Part shown: one piece after another, positions 32,645-41,989 of the stretch
Layout of the letters: each line of letters begins with the position of its first letter
Numbering within the stretch: position 1 is the first letter of the stretch
DNA from: JASLDZ01 sp964235945
GTDB lineage: Bacteria; Pseudomonadota; Alphaproteobacteria; Caulobacterales; Caulobacteraceae
DNA: 62,959 nt
Reading direction: 5' to 3'
NCBI GenBank assembly: GCA_964235945.1
Contig: CAXSDV010000012.1
Location: 1-62,959 of the forward strand
The notes under the pieces: model-generated
Told to the model about the DNA's origin: nothing
The model's input: the letters and a program-made list of their open reading frames with translations, nothing else
Databases searched by the model: none
Made by a program: the position numbers and the translations under genes

Positions 32645-34182
32645 GCGGCCTGCATCCGCACCGGCCGCCGCAGCGCGAGCAGGAGCGCCAGCGCCAAGCC
32701 CGCGGGCAGGGCGCTCCACGCCTGGCCCAGCACCAGCAGCCAGGTCGCTCCCGCCCAGGCGAACAGCACGGCGAGTTCGGCCACGCCCACCAGCATGGAG
32801 CTCTGGCGACGACGCCGGAAGTCGCGGCGTCGCCCCGGCTTGGACCACCACAGGTTCAGCGCCGCCGCGCTCGCCGCCGCGGCCAGGCAGCCCAGCAGGG
32901 CCGCCGCCGCCGCCGGGGGCGAGAAGGCGGCCAGCACCGCCAGCGGCGCCGCCACCAGCACCGCCGTCGGCGCCAGCGCGACCAGCAGCTTGGCGCGCAG
33001 CATCAGCGACAGGGGCAGGGGGGCGGTGGCCATCAGCTCCGGCGCGTCCTCGGCCGACACGGTCAGCCAGACGAGGTTGCCCGCGAGCTGGCCGCAGACG
33101 AAGGCGACGGCCGCCGCCCCCGCCGCCAGGGCGAAGGCGGCGTGGCCCTGCACGTTGCGCGCGATGGCGAAACCCATGGGCGAGACGTACAGCACCTGCA
33201 GCAGCATCTGCGACAGCAGCCAGGGGTCGCGCAGCAGCAATCGCCGCTCCTTGCGCACCAGCGCCCGGAACGGTCCGCCCGCGAAGCTTACGCGCCCGGC
33301 GCGCGCCGCGCTGCGCGCGCGGGCGGCCCCTCCGGACCCGGCGCCCGCCGCCGCGGCCGCGTTCGCGCCGAAGCGCCGGCCCAGGAGCCGCGTGGTCAGG
33401 AGGAAGGCCGCGAGCCCGGCCAGGGCGAAGCCGGCCAGCGGCGCGGGCTCGCCGGCCGCCGCGCGCCCCGCCCAGGTCAGGGGCGAGGCGGAACTCAGCC
33501 CCGTGCGGCCGAGCGCGGCCGCCCGCTCGCCCAAGGCCGCCACCTGCGCGTGCGGCAGCAGGTTGCGCAGCTGCGAGACGAGGAACACCAGCGCGCCGAT
33601 GATCGCCGCCAGCACCTGGGCGGCCGTGCGCGTCCGGCGCGGACCCAGGACGGCGAACAGCGCCACCGCCAGCAGGAAGCCGCCCGCCGAGGCGGCCAGG
33701 GCCAGGGCGCCCAGCACGACGTAGACGCCCAGCCATCGCCCCTCGCCCAGCGCCGCCAGGGGCAGCACCAGCAGGCTCGCCAAGGCCAGGTAGAGCGAGC
33801 TGGACAGCACCGCCACGCCCAGCGCGCGCACCGTCAGCACCCGCCCGACGGGCACGGGCGAGGAGAGCAGCAGGTCCAGGTCGTTGCGCTCGTAGAGCAC
33901 CTGCGTGGCCGCGTTCAGCGACTGGGCCAGCATCAGGGTGAACGCCACCACGCCCGCCGCGTCCGCCAGCAGGTAGTAGGCCCCGCCCGGCTGGAAGTGC
34001 GTCCGGTGCACGTCCGCCGCCAGCGGCCGACCCAGCACGACGCCCACCACCAGGGCCAGCACGCCGAGCAGGGCCAGCCGCACGGTGCGCGCCGTGCGCC
34101 CGCCGCGAGCGGCGAACACGTTGCGCCAGCCCAGCCGCAGCTCGTGTCTCAGCAGCCAGAGGGTGGAGCCCGGCCCCGTCAC
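32641..34182 (-). CDS. ABC-2-type transporter permease
   Basis: 513 residues with roughly 12 hydrophobic segments, starting at a GTG that overlaps the stop of the ATPase gene (GTGA). Notable segments are LALLGVLALVVGVVLGRPL near the N terminus and the conserved-looking VLYERNDLDLLLSSPVPVGR cytoplasmic loop, common in large ABC-2 permeases. A central Ala/Gly/Arg-rich linker precedes the second half, which repeats a similar KERRLLLRDPWLLSQMLLQV loop. Substrate unknown. The gene is last in the S9 peptidase-ATPase-permease operon. Confidence 0.82.
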   Translation of the reverse strand: MTGPGSTLWLLRHELRLGWRNVFAARGGRTARTVRLALLGVLALVVGVVLGRPLAADVHRTHFQPGGAYYLLADAAGVVAFTLMLAQSLNAATQVLYERNDLDLLLSSPVPVGRVLTVRALGVAVLSSSLYLALASLLVLPLAALGEGRWLGVYVVLGALALAASAGGFLLAVALFAVLGPRRTRTAAQVLAAIIGALVFLVSQLRNLLPHAQVAALGERAAALGRTGLSSASPLTWAGRAAAGEPAPLAGFALAGLAAFLLTTRLLGRRFGANAAAAAGAGSGGAARARSAARAGRVSFAGGPFRALVRKERRLLLRDPWLLSQMLLQVLYVSPMGFAIARNVQGHAAFALAAGAAAVAFVCGQLAGNLVWLTVSAEDAPELMATAPLPLSLMLRAKLLVALAPTAVLVAAPLAVLAAFSPPAAAAALLGCLAAAASAAALNLWWSKPGRRRDFRRRRQSSMLVGVAELAVLFAWAGATWLLVLGQAWSALPAGLALALLLALRRPVRMQAA

Positions 34183-34961
34183 GCGGGGGCGTCGCCCGGC
34201 TCGCCCACCAGCTGCAGGAACAGCTCCTCCAGCGTCGATGCGTCGGCGCCCGCGTGCGGGCCCGCGTGGGCGCGCAGCTCGGCCAGGGTGCCCTCCGCGC
34301 GCAGGCGCCCGGCCTGGATGATGCCGATGCGGTCGGCCATGCGCTCGGCCACCTCCAGTATGTGGGTGGTGAGGATCACCGTGGCCCCGCCCCGGGCGCG
34401 CTCATGCAGCAGGTCCTTCACCTGGCGCGCGGCCCCCGCGTCCAGCCCGGTGAGCGGCTCGTCGAGGATGAGCAGGCGCGGATCGTGGATCAGCGCGCCC
34501 GCCAGCACCGCCTTCTGCTTCATGCCGCGCGAGAAGCCTTCGCAGCGCTCGCCGCGGTGCTTCCAGAGGTCCAGCCACTCCAACAGCTCCTGGGCGCGGG
34601 CGCGGGCGGTCCGGCCGTCGATCCCCCACAGGCCGGCCACGAACTCCAGGTACTCGAGCGGGGTGAGCTTGTCGTACAGCAGCGGCTCGTCGGGCAGCCA
34701 GGCGATCAGGCGCTTGGCGGCGAGGGGGTCGGCCAGGGCGTCGACGCCGAACACCCGCACGCTTCCCGCGTCCGGCTTGAGCAGGCCCGTGACCATGCGC
34801 AGGGTGGTGGTCTTGCCCGCGCCGTTGGGGCCCAGCAGGGCGTAGAGCTCGCCCGCGCGCACGTGCAGGTCCAGCCCGTCCACCGCCGGCCTGTCGAACG
34901 CCTTGTAGAGGCCGCGCACCTCCAGCGCCGCCGCGCCGCCCGCCTCCGTCCCCTCCACCAC
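34179..34961 (-). CDS. ABC transporter ATP-binding protein
   Basis: 260 residues. Walker A LLGPNGAGKTTTLRMV, signature FSRGMKQKAVLAGAL, Walker B PRLLILDEPLTGLD, and the H-loop TTHILEVAE are all present and intact. It belongs to the drug-type ABC-2 exporter ATPases (CcmA/YadG-like). Start: two consecutive GTG codons at 34961 and 34958; GGGGG lies just upstream. It begins 13 bases after the S9 peptidase gene and overlaps the permease gene by 4 bases. Confidence 0.95.
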   Translation of the reverse strand: MVEGTEAGGAAALEVRGLYKAFDRPAVDGLDLHVRAGELYALLGPNGAGKTTTLRMVTGLLKPDAGSVRVFGVDALADPLAAKRLIAWLPDEPLLYDKLTPLEYLEFVAGLWGIDGRTARARAQELLEWLDLWKHRGERCEGFSRGMKQKAVLAGALIHDPRLLILDEPLTGLDAGAARQVKDLLHERARGGATVILTTHILEVAERMADRIGIIQAGRLRAEGTLAELRAHAGPHAGADASTLEELFLQLVGEPGDAPA

Positions 34962-34974
34962 CGCCGGCCCCCGT

Positions 34975-37041
34975 TTAGCGCTTCAGGTGCGAGTCGAGCC
35001 AGTCCAGCACGACCGCGTTCCATTGCAACGAGTTGCGCGGCTTGAGCACCCAGTGGTTCTCGTCGGGGAAGTAGAGCAGCCGGCTCTCCACCCCGCGCCG
35101 CTGAAGCGCGTCGAAGGCGCCCAGGCCCTGCTCCAGCGGGATGCGGTAGTCGCGGCCGCCGTGGATGATGAGCTGGGGCCGGCGCCAGTCGGCCACGTGC
35201 AGCGCGGGGTTGAAGCGCTCATAGGCGGCCGGGTCGTTCCACGGCGTGTGGTCCGGGCCGCCGTGCTCCCACTCGCTGAACCACAGCTCGTCGGTGGAGA
35301 AGCCCATGGATCGGTCGTCGAACACGCCGTCGTGGGTGACCAGGCACTTCCAGGGCGCGTTCCAAACGCCGGCGATCCAGTTGACCATGAAGCCGCCGTA
35401 GCTCGCGCCCAGGGCGCAGGCGCGGTCGCCGTCCAGTTGCGGGAACTGGTGGAGCGCGGCGGCCCAGCCCTTCTGGAGGTCCTCCAGCGGCCGGTCGCCC
35501 CAGTGGCCGGAAATGGCGTCGGTGAAGGCCTGGCCGTAGCCGGTGGAGCCGTGGAAATCGACCAACACCACCGCGTAGCCGCGGCCGGCGTAGGTCTGCG
35601 GGTTCCAGCGATAGCTCCAGCCGCCGTCCCAGGAGCCCTGCGGCCCGCCGTGGATCAGGAAGGCGACGGGCGCCTTGGCTCCCGGCTTCAGGCCCGGCGG
35701 CAGGAAGACGTAGCCGTGCACGGCCTCGCCGTTCCAGCCGGTGAAGACGAAACGCCGCGCCTCGCTCGTCGCCACGCCGGACAAACGCTGCGCGTTGGGG
35801 TCCGACCCGATCAAGCGGGCGGCCCCGCCCGCCAGCGGCCGCGCAGCCAGCACCGCGGGGTGCGAGAAGCTCTCGCGACCGTAGACCACCGCGCCGGCGG
35901 CGAGGTCGAAGTCGGCGACGTGCTCGTCCGCGTCGCTCAGCGTGCGAACCGCGCCGGTGGCGGCGTCCACCCTGAACAGCCGCACCTGCCCCTCGTCGTC
36001 GGCGGTGGCGTAGAGGGCGCGGCCGTCCGGCGACCACTGGATCGGGCCGGGGGAGCGGTCCCACGCCCCGGTCAGCTCGCGCTTGGCGCCGGAGGCGAGG
36101 TCCATCGTCCACACGGTGAAGCGGTCCGCTTCGAAACCCGGCCGCCGCATGGCGCGCCAGGCCAGGGTGCGGCCGTCCGGGGAGACGACGGGCGAGGCGT
36201 CCCACGCCTTGTTGCCGGAGGTCAGGTCGCGCGGGGGCGCCGAACCGTCCGCCGGGACGGCGTAGACGTCGAAGTTGGTGCTCCAGGGCTCGCTGCGGCC
36301 GGCGAGGCGGGCGGAGAAGTAGACGGTGCGGCCGTCGGGGCTGAGGCTGAAGTCCTCCTCGCCGCCGAAGGGCTTGCCCGGGACGTCGCCGTCGAAGCCG
36401 GGGATGAGGGGCGTGGGGTCGCCCGCGGCGGTCCCGTCCGCCCCGACCTGGAGCGCGAACAGGTGGTTGCGCGTGCCGTCCGCCCAGGTGTCCCAGTGGC
36501 GCACGAACAGCCGGTCGTAGACCTGGCCCGAGCCGTGGGGCGCGGCCGGCGCCGCCTGGGCGCGCAGAACCGTGGCGGTCTCGGCCCCCGGGACCACCGC
36601 CATGGACACGACCAGCCTGCGCCCGTCGGCCGACAGGCGGAAGGCGCCCACGTCCAGCGGCAGGCGGGTGACCTGGCGGGGGAGGCCGCCGTCGGGGGCC
36701 AGGCTCCACACCTGGTCGGTCCCGCCCGCCGGGGCGAGGTAGTAGACGCGTCCGTCGGCGCCCCAACGAGGGGCGCTCCCGGCGGCGAGTCGGCGCGGAG
36801 CAGATCCGCCCGCCAGGCTCGCCAGCCAGAGCGCACGCACCCCCTTGTTCGCCTCCAGGTCGGTGCTGCGCACGTCGTAGACCACCCGCCGCCCGTCCGG
36901 CGAGACGCGGGGGGCGGACACGCGGTCGAGGCCCGTCAGGTCGTCCGGCGTGAACGGCCGGCCCGGAGCGGCGACCGCCCCCGTCGCGGCCAGGAGCAGG
37001 GCGGAGGCCGCGAGAAAGGCGGCGGGCGACGGACGGGGCAT
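34975..37041 (-). CDS. Secreted S9-family prolyl oligopeptidase / dipeptidyl peptidase
   Basis: 688 residues with a signal peptide (FLAASALLLAATGAVAAPG). The first two thirds form a beta-propeller with repeated SPDGR blades. The C-terminal alpha/beta hydrolase has the oxyanion segment FLIHGGPQGSWDGGW, the nucleophile Ser547 in GASYGGFMVNW, and the acid and histidine in IHGGRDYRIP and DENHWVL. The enzyme is periplasmic, likely a dipeptidyl or acyl-aminoacyl peptidase used to digest small peptides. The ATG at 37041 starts the signal; a longer frame from 37113 would bury it. It leads the operon with the ABC transporter, 13 bases before the ATPase gene. Confidence 0.9.
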   Translation of the reverse strand: MPRPSPAAFLAASALLLAATGAVAAPGRPFTPDDLTGLDRVSAPRVSPDGRRVVYDVRSTDLEANKGVRALWLASLAGGSAPRRLAAGSAPRWGADGRVYYLAPAGGTDQVWSLAPDGGLPRQVTRLPLDVGAFRLSADGRRLVVSMAVVPGAETATVLRAQAAPAAPHGSGQVYDRLFVRHWDTWADGTRNHLFALQVGADGTAAGDPTPLIPGFDGDVPGKPFGGEEDFSLSPDGRTVYFSARLAGRSEPWSTNFDVYAVPADGSAPPRDLTSGNKAWDASPVVSPDGRTLAWRAMRRPGFEADRFTVWTMDLASGAKRELTGAWDRSPGPIQWSPDGRALYATADDEGQVRLFRVDAATGAVRTLSDADEHVADFDLAAGAVVYGRESFSHPAVLAARPLAGGAARLIGSDPNAQRLSGVATSEARRFVFTGWNGEAVHGYVFLPPGLKPGAKAPVAFLIHGGPQGSWDGGWSYRWNPQTYAGRGYAVVLVDFHGSTGYGQAFTDAISGHWGDRPLEDLQKGWAAALHQFPQLDGDRACALGASYGGFMVNWIAGVWNAPWKCLVTHDGVFDDRSMGFSTDELWFSEWEHGGPDHTPWNDPAAYERFNPALHVADWRRPQLIIHGGRDYRIPLEQGLGAFDALQRRGVESRLLYFPDENHWVLKPRNSLQWNAVVLDWLDSHLKR

Positions 37042-37136
37042 GACGCGAGACCACTCCCAACGGACGCGACCGCTCGCGGCCGCGTCCGAGTTTTCATCGG
37101 TCGAGCTTGGCACGCCCGTTCGCGCGCCTCCAGGCC

Positions 37137-38771
37137 TCAGCCCTTCTTGGGCAGGGCCGGGAAGGGTGCGACCTGCTGGTCCTCCCAGCCGCCGCCCAGC
37201 GCCTTAAACACGCTGACCTGGTCGTTGACCAGGGCGGCGTCGGAGGCGGCGAGGTCGGCCTCGGCCGTCACCAGGGTGCGCTGGATGGTCAGCAGGTCCA
37301 CGAAGCTGATCGACCCCGCTTGCAGGCGCACGCCGCCCAGCCGGTAGGCCTCCGCCGCCTGGTCGCGCGCCGCCTTGAGCGCCCGTTCACGGTCGAGCTC
37401 GCCCCCGTATGTGGCGAGGGTCTGCTCGGCGTTCTGAAGCGCGGCCAGCACCGCGCCGTCGAAAAAGGCGAAGGCCGACTGGGTGGCGAACTCGGACTGG
37501 CGCACGCGCGCCCGCGCGGCCGTGAGGTTGGGGAAGTTCCACGAGATCAACGGCCCGGCCCCGAAGCTCACCCCCGAGCGGGAGATCAGGTCGTGCCCGT
37601 TGTTGCCGACGGTGGAGATCGCCCCGCCCAGGGACACGGTGGGGAAGAGGTCGGCGGTGGACACCCCGATGCGCGCGCTGGCGGCGGCCAGTTGGCGCTC
37701 GGCCTCGCGCACGTCGGGCCGGCGGCGGATCAGCCCCGCACCGTCGCCGGTGGGGATCGGGTCGATCAGCTTGGGGGCCTTGCGGCAGGCCGCCGCCGCC
37801 GCGTCCACCCGCTCGGGCTCGTCGCCGGTCAGCACGGCCAGGGCGTAGAGCGCGCCCCGGCGCTGGGCTTCGAGCTGCGGGATGGGCGCGCGGGTCTGCT
37901 CCACGAGGGTGCGGGCGTTGGCGACCTCGAAATCCGACGACGAGCCGAGGTCGCGCTGGCGCACGGTCACGTCGTAGCTGTCCGTGACGATCTGCAGCGA
38001 ACGCCGCGCCACGTCCGCCTGGTCGCCGTAGGTGCACGCCTGGGCGTAGGCGCGGGCGGTCTCGGCGGCGGTGTCGACGCGCACCAGGTCGCGGGCGGCG
38101 ACCAGCGCCTCCGTGTCGGCGCGGGCGGCCTGGATGGCGCGGCGGATGCGGCCGAACAGGTCCACCTCGTAGGCCGCGTCGAAGGCGGCGTTGTAGGTCC
38201 AGCCCGTCCGGCCGGTGTTCCGCGTGCCGGAGGAGGTGGTCGAACCGCCGCTGGAGGTGGTGCCGCCCGTGCCGGTCCCGCCGCCGCTGGTGGTCGTCCC
38301 GCCCGTGCCCGTGCCCGAGCCCAGGCTGGAGCCGACGCCGCCCGAGCCGCCTCCGGACCCGCCGGTGGTGCCGCCCGACACGGAGCCGAAGCTCGGCACG
38401 CTCAGGCCGCCGCCGTTTGCGGAACGGCCGTAGCTCGCGCTGGTGGACAGGGCGGTGGCGGGCAGGCGGTTGGTCGCCACCTCCTCCAGCACGGCGCGCG
38501 CTTCGGCGAGGTCCGCCTCCGCCCGGCGCAGGTCCGTGTTGCGCAGCAAGGCCCGGTCCACCAGCCGGTCGAGGTTCTTGTCGTCGTAGAGGCGCCACCA
38601 GCGGCCGGGCGGCTCCGCCGAGGCGGTGGAGGCGGAGGTCTCGGCGAAGACGGCGGGCGCGGTCGTGACCCGGTCGGGCGTGCGGTAGTTCGGTCCCACC
38701 ACGCAGCCCGCGAGCGGGCCGGCGACGAGGAAGGCGAGGAGCGCGCTCCGCGAGCTGGAGGAGCGGCTCAT
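37137..38771 (-). CDS. NodT-family outer-membrane efflux channel with long Gly/Thr/Ser-rich insert
   Basis: 544 residues. Lipobox PLAGC (Cys23) followed by VVGPNYRTP marks the NodT family; two TolC-like repeats follow (second near GAGLIRRRPDVREAERQLAA). Residues 119-189 are an insert made almost only of Gly, Thr and Ser with short repeats such as GTGTGGTT, again in the first outer loop. The start overlaps the stop of the RND pump gene (ATGA). It completes the adaptor-pump-channel operon that starts at 43257. Confidence 0.92.
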   Translation of the reverse strand: MSRSSSSRSALLAFLVAGPLAGCVVGPNYRTPDRVTTAPAVFAETSASTASAEPPGRWWRLYDDKNLDRLVDRALLRNTDLRRAEADLAEARAVLEEVATNRLPATALSTSASYGRSANGGGLSVPSFGSVSGGTTGGSGGGSGGVGSSLGSGTGTGGTTTSGGGTGTGGTTSSGGSTTSSGTRNTGRTGWTYNAAFDAAYEVDLFGRIRRAIQAARADTEALVAARDLVRVDTAAETARAYAQACTYGDQADVARRSLQIVTDSYDVTVRQRDLGSSSDFEVANARTLVEQTRAPIPQLEAQRRGALYALAVLTGDEPERVDAAAAACRKAPKLIDPIPTGDGAGLIRRRPDVREAERQLAAASARIGVSTADLFPTVSLGGAISTVGNNGHDLISRSGVSFGAGPLISWNFPNLTAARARVRQSEFATQSAFAFFDGAVLAALQNAEQTLATYGGELDRERALKAARDQAAEAYRLGGVRLQAGSISFVDLLTIQRTLVTAEADLAASDAALVNDQVSVFKALGGGWEDQQVAPFPALPKKG

Positions 38772-41700
38772 TCGGCGGCTCCGGCCGAGTAGTCGCCCTC
38801 GGGGGTGCCGCGGGTGGTGGGCACGCGCGGCGGGATGGGCGGCGGCTTGGGCAGGAACTCCGAAGCGCGGCGGAACAGCACGTAGAACACGGGCGTGAAG
38901 ATCAGGCCGAACACCGTCACCCCGATCATGCCGAAGAACACGGCGGTGCCCAGCGCCTGCCGCAGCTCGGCCCCCGCGCCCTTCGCAAAGGCGAGCGGGG
39001 CCACGCCCAGGATGAAGGCGAAGGAGGTCATCAGGATCGGTCGCAGGCGCTCCTTGGCGGAGGTGACGGCGGCCTCGAAGCGTGTCTGCCCGTGCTCCAG
39101 CTCGGCTTGGCGGGCGAACTCCACGATCAGGATGGCGTTCTTGGCGGCCAGGCCCACGAGCACGATCAGGCCGATCTGGGTCAGGATGTTGTTGTCCTGC
39201 CCCCGCAGGTTGACGCCCAGGAAAGCGGCGAGGAGGCACATGGGCACGATCAGGATCACCGCCAGCGGCAGGGTCACGCTCTCGTACAGCGCGGCCAGGA
39301 GCAGGAAGGCGAACACCACCGCCAGCACGAACACGAGGCCGCCCGTCGAACCCGCGGCCTGCTGCTGGTAGGCGAGCTCGGTCCACTCGTAGCCGAAGCC
39401 TTGGGGCAGGGTCTGCTGGGCCAGGCGCGCCATGGCCTTGAGCGCCTCGCCCGAGGAGCGGCCCTCCGCGGGATTTCCGTTCACCTCGGCGGCCGGATAG
39501 ACGTTGTACTCCACCGTCCGGTAGGGGCCGGTCTCCTCGCGGGTGGTGATCACCGCCGAGAGCGGCACCATCACGCCCGAGTTGGAGCGCGTCTGCAGGT
39601 CCTTCAGGTTGCGCGCGTCCAGTCGGAAGGGCGCGTCCGCCTGGGCGTAGACCCGGAAGGTGCGGTTCAGGAAGGTGAAGTTGTTGATGAAGGTCGAGCC
39701 CAGATAGGTCTGCAGCGTGTCCAGGACCGACTGGGTGGGCACGCCCAGGGTGTCGGCCTTCTCCCGGTCGATGTCCGCGTGGAGCTGGGGCGTCTTGGTG
39801 TCGTAGGTCGAGTAGACGGCGCTGAGCGCCGGGTCCTTGGAGGCGGCGGCCACCAGGGCGTCCGCGGCGCGGGCCAGGGCCTCCGGACCCTTGCCGGCCT
39901 GGTCCTCCACGATGATCTTGAAGCCGCCGGTGGTGCCGATGCCGCGCACGGGCGGCTGGGGCAGGAAGCGCACCTGCGCGCCCTGGAAGCCCGCCACCGC
40001 CTTGTTGAGGTTGGCCAGTATGGTCGGGGTGGCCATCTCCTTGTGCTTGCCGCGCACATCGAAGGGCTTGAGGATGACGTAGGCCGAGCCGTAGCTGGCG
40101 TTGGTGGCGTTGGTGGAGCTGTCGATCCCCGCATAAGCGGAGGTGGCCATCACCCCCGGCACGGCCAGCACCTTGTCCAACACCTCGTGCAGCGCCTGGT
40201 CCGTGCGCGCGAGGGAGGCGCCGGGCGGCAGCTTGAGCACGCAGATCAGCGTGCCCTGGTCCTGGGCCGGGATGAAGCCGCCGGGGGTGGCCACGAGCCG
40301 CCACCCCGCCAGCGCGATCAGCCCCACGTAGATCGCGATCATCAGCACGCCCAGCCGCACCATGCGCTTGACGAGGTTGCCGTAACCGCGGCTGGTCCGC
40401 TCGAAGGCCTTGTTGAAGCCGGACGCGAAGGCGGAGAACGGCCGCATCCAGGGCGCGGACCGCTTCCTGTGCGCGTGCGGCTTGAGGATCAGCGCCGCCA
40501 TGGCGGGCGAGAGCGTCAGGGACACGATCAGGGACAGGAAGGTCGCGCTGGCGATGGTCAGCGCGAACTGGCGATAGAACTGGCCGGAGATGCCGGGGAT
40601 GAATGCGGACGGCACGAACACCGCGATCAGCACCAGCGCGATGGCCACAAGGGCCCCGCCCACCTCGTCCATGGTGCGGTGCGCGGCCTCGGGTGCGGAC
40701 AGGCCCTCCGCCATGTTGCGCTCGACGTTCTCCACCACGACGATGGCGTCGTCCACCACGATGCCGATGGCCAGCACCAGCCCGAACAGCGACAGGTTGT
40801 TCAGGGAAAAGCCGAACGCCTTCATCACCGCGAAGGTGCCGATCAGCGACACGGGGATGGCCACCAGCGGGATGATCGTGGTGCGCCAGTTCTGCAGGAA
40901 GACGAGCACCACCACCGCCACCAGGGCCAGGGCGATGAACAGCGTCTTCTCCACCTCGTCGACGGAGGCCTGCACGTAGTCGGTGGGGTTGTAGACGATC
41001 GCGTAGTCGAGCCCGGCGGGGAAATCCTGCTTGAGCTGCTGCATCTTGGCCTTGACCAGCTTGGCGGTGGCGATGGCGTTGCCGCCCGGCTGCTGCTGGA
41101 TGGGGATGGTGACGGCCGTGTTTTTGGACAGGTAGGAGTTCACCGTGTAGTCGGCCGCGCCCAGCTCCACGTGCGCCACGTCCGACAGCTTGGTGATGCG
41201 GTTCTGGCTGTCCGTCTTGAGGACGATGTCCTCGAACTGCTGCTGGGTGAGCAGGCGCCCCACCGTCTGCACCGACACCTGGTAGGCGGGAGCGCCCGTT
41301 CCCGGCGCGAAGGGCGGCGCGCCCAGGGTGCCGGCGGCCACGTCCACGTTGTGCGCGCGCAGGGCGGCGACCACGTCGTCGGCGGTCAGGCCGCGCGCGG
41401 CGGCCTTGTTGGTGTCGATCCAGATCCGCATGGCGTAGTCGCGCGCGCCGCGGATGGTGATGTCGCCCACGCCGTTCACGCGCAGCAGCGGGTCCAGGAG
41501 GTGCAGGGTGGCGTAGTTGGCCACGTACTGCTGGTCCAGGCTGTGGTCGGGCGAGAACAGGTGCACGACCAACAGGAGGTCGGGCGAGGCCTTGCGCACC
41601 GTCAGCCCCAGCGCCTGCACCTGCTGGGGAAGCTGGGGCAGGGCGGTCTGGATGCGGTTCTGCACCAGAACGGTCGCGTTGTTCAGGTCCGTGCCCACCC

Positions 41701-41989
41701 CGAAGGTGATGGTGAGCGACATGTGCCCGTCGCCGGTGGAGGACGCGCTCATGTAGAGCATGCCCTCCACCCCGTTGATCTGCTCCTCCAGCGGCTCGGC
41801 CACCTGTTGCTGCAGGGTCTGGGCGCTGGCGCCGGGGTACTGGGCCACCACCGTCACGGTGGGGGGCACGATCTCCGGATATTGGGCGACGGGCAGGGTC
41901 GGATAGGCCAGCGCGCCCAGGAGGGTGATCAGGATCGCGATCACCCAGGCGAACACCGGCCGGTCGATGAAGAAGTGGGAGAACCTCAT
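38768..41989 (-). CDS. RND multidrug efflux pump (HAE1 family, AcrB/MexF-like)
   Basis: 1073 residues, the normal size for hydrophobe/amphiphile efflux-1 pumps. The N-terminal FFIDRPVFAWVIAILITLLG helix, the helix 4 proton-relay region LVLAIGIVVDDAIVVVENVE with its two adjacent aspartates, and the C-terminal GLAAKNAILIVEFARQ motif are all intact. There are twelve helices and two large periplasmic loops. It exports drugs, detergents or lipids by proton antiport together with the adaptor and NodT channel. Both ends overlap neighbouring genes by ATGA, so the three are translated as a unit. Confidence 0.96.
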   Translation of the reverse strand: MRFSHFFIDRPVFAWVIAILITLLGALAYPTLPVAQYPEIVPPTVTVVAQYPGASAQTLQQQVAEPLEEQINGVEGMLYMSASSTGDGHMSLTITFGVGTDLNNATVLVQNRIQTALPQLPQQVQALGLTVRKASPDLLLVVHLFSPDHSLDQQYVANYATLHLLDPLLRVNGVGDITIRGARDYAMRIWIDTNKAAARGLTADDVVAALRAHNVDVAAGTLGAPPFAPGTGAPAYQVSVQTVGRLLTQQQFEDIVLKTDSQNRITKLSDVAHVELGAADYTVNSYLSKNTAVTIPIQQQPGGNAIATAKLVKAKMQQLKQDFPAGLDYAIVYNPTDYVQASVDEVEKTLFIALALVAVVVLVFLQNWRTTIIPLVAIPVSLIGTFAVMKAFGFSLNNLSLFGLVLAIGIVVDDAIVVVENVERNMAEGLSAPEAAHRTMDEVGGALVAIALVLIAVFVPSAFIPGISGQFYRQFALTIASATFLSLIVSLTLSPAMAALILKPHAHRKRSAPWMRPFSAFASGFNKAFERTSRGYGNLVKRMVRLGVLMIAIYVGLIALAGWRLVATPGGFIPAQDQGTLICVLKLPPGASLARTDQALHEVLDKVLAVPGVMATSAYAGIDSSTNATNASYGSAYVILKPFDVRGKHKEMATPTILANLNKAVAGFQGAQVRFLPQPPVRGIGTTGGFKIIVEDQAGKGPEALARAADALVAAASKDPALSAVYSTYDTKTPQLHADIDREKADTLGVPTQSVLDTLQTYLGSTFINNFTFLNRTFRVYAQADAPFRLDARNLKDLQTRSNSGVMVPLSAVITTREETGPYRTVEYNVYPAAEVNGNPAEGRSSGEALKAMARLAQQTLPQGFGYEWTELAYQQQAAGSTGGLVFVLAVVFAFLLLAALYESVTLPLAVILIVPMCLLAAFLGVNLRGQDNNILTQIGLIVLVGLAAKNAILIVEFARQAELEHGQTRFEAAVTSAKERLRPILMTSFAFILGVAPLAFAKGAGAELRQALGTAVFFGMIGVTVFGLIFTPVFYVLFRRASEFLPKPPPIPPRVPTTRGTPEGDYSAGAAE

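Noticed and set aside
31225..34845. A long plus-strand open frame of about 1200 codons over the outer-membrane channel and ABC genes
   Set aside because: It lies in an alternate frame of well-identified genes on both strands, has no recognisable motif and is low complexity. Same reasoning for similar long frames at 26476-29379 and 59784-61418 on the minus strand.
38205..38417. Short repeats in the Gly/Thr/Ser-rich stretch as a CRISPR or mobile repeat
   Set aside because: The repeats have no spacers, stay in frame inside a channel gene and encode low-complexity protein.
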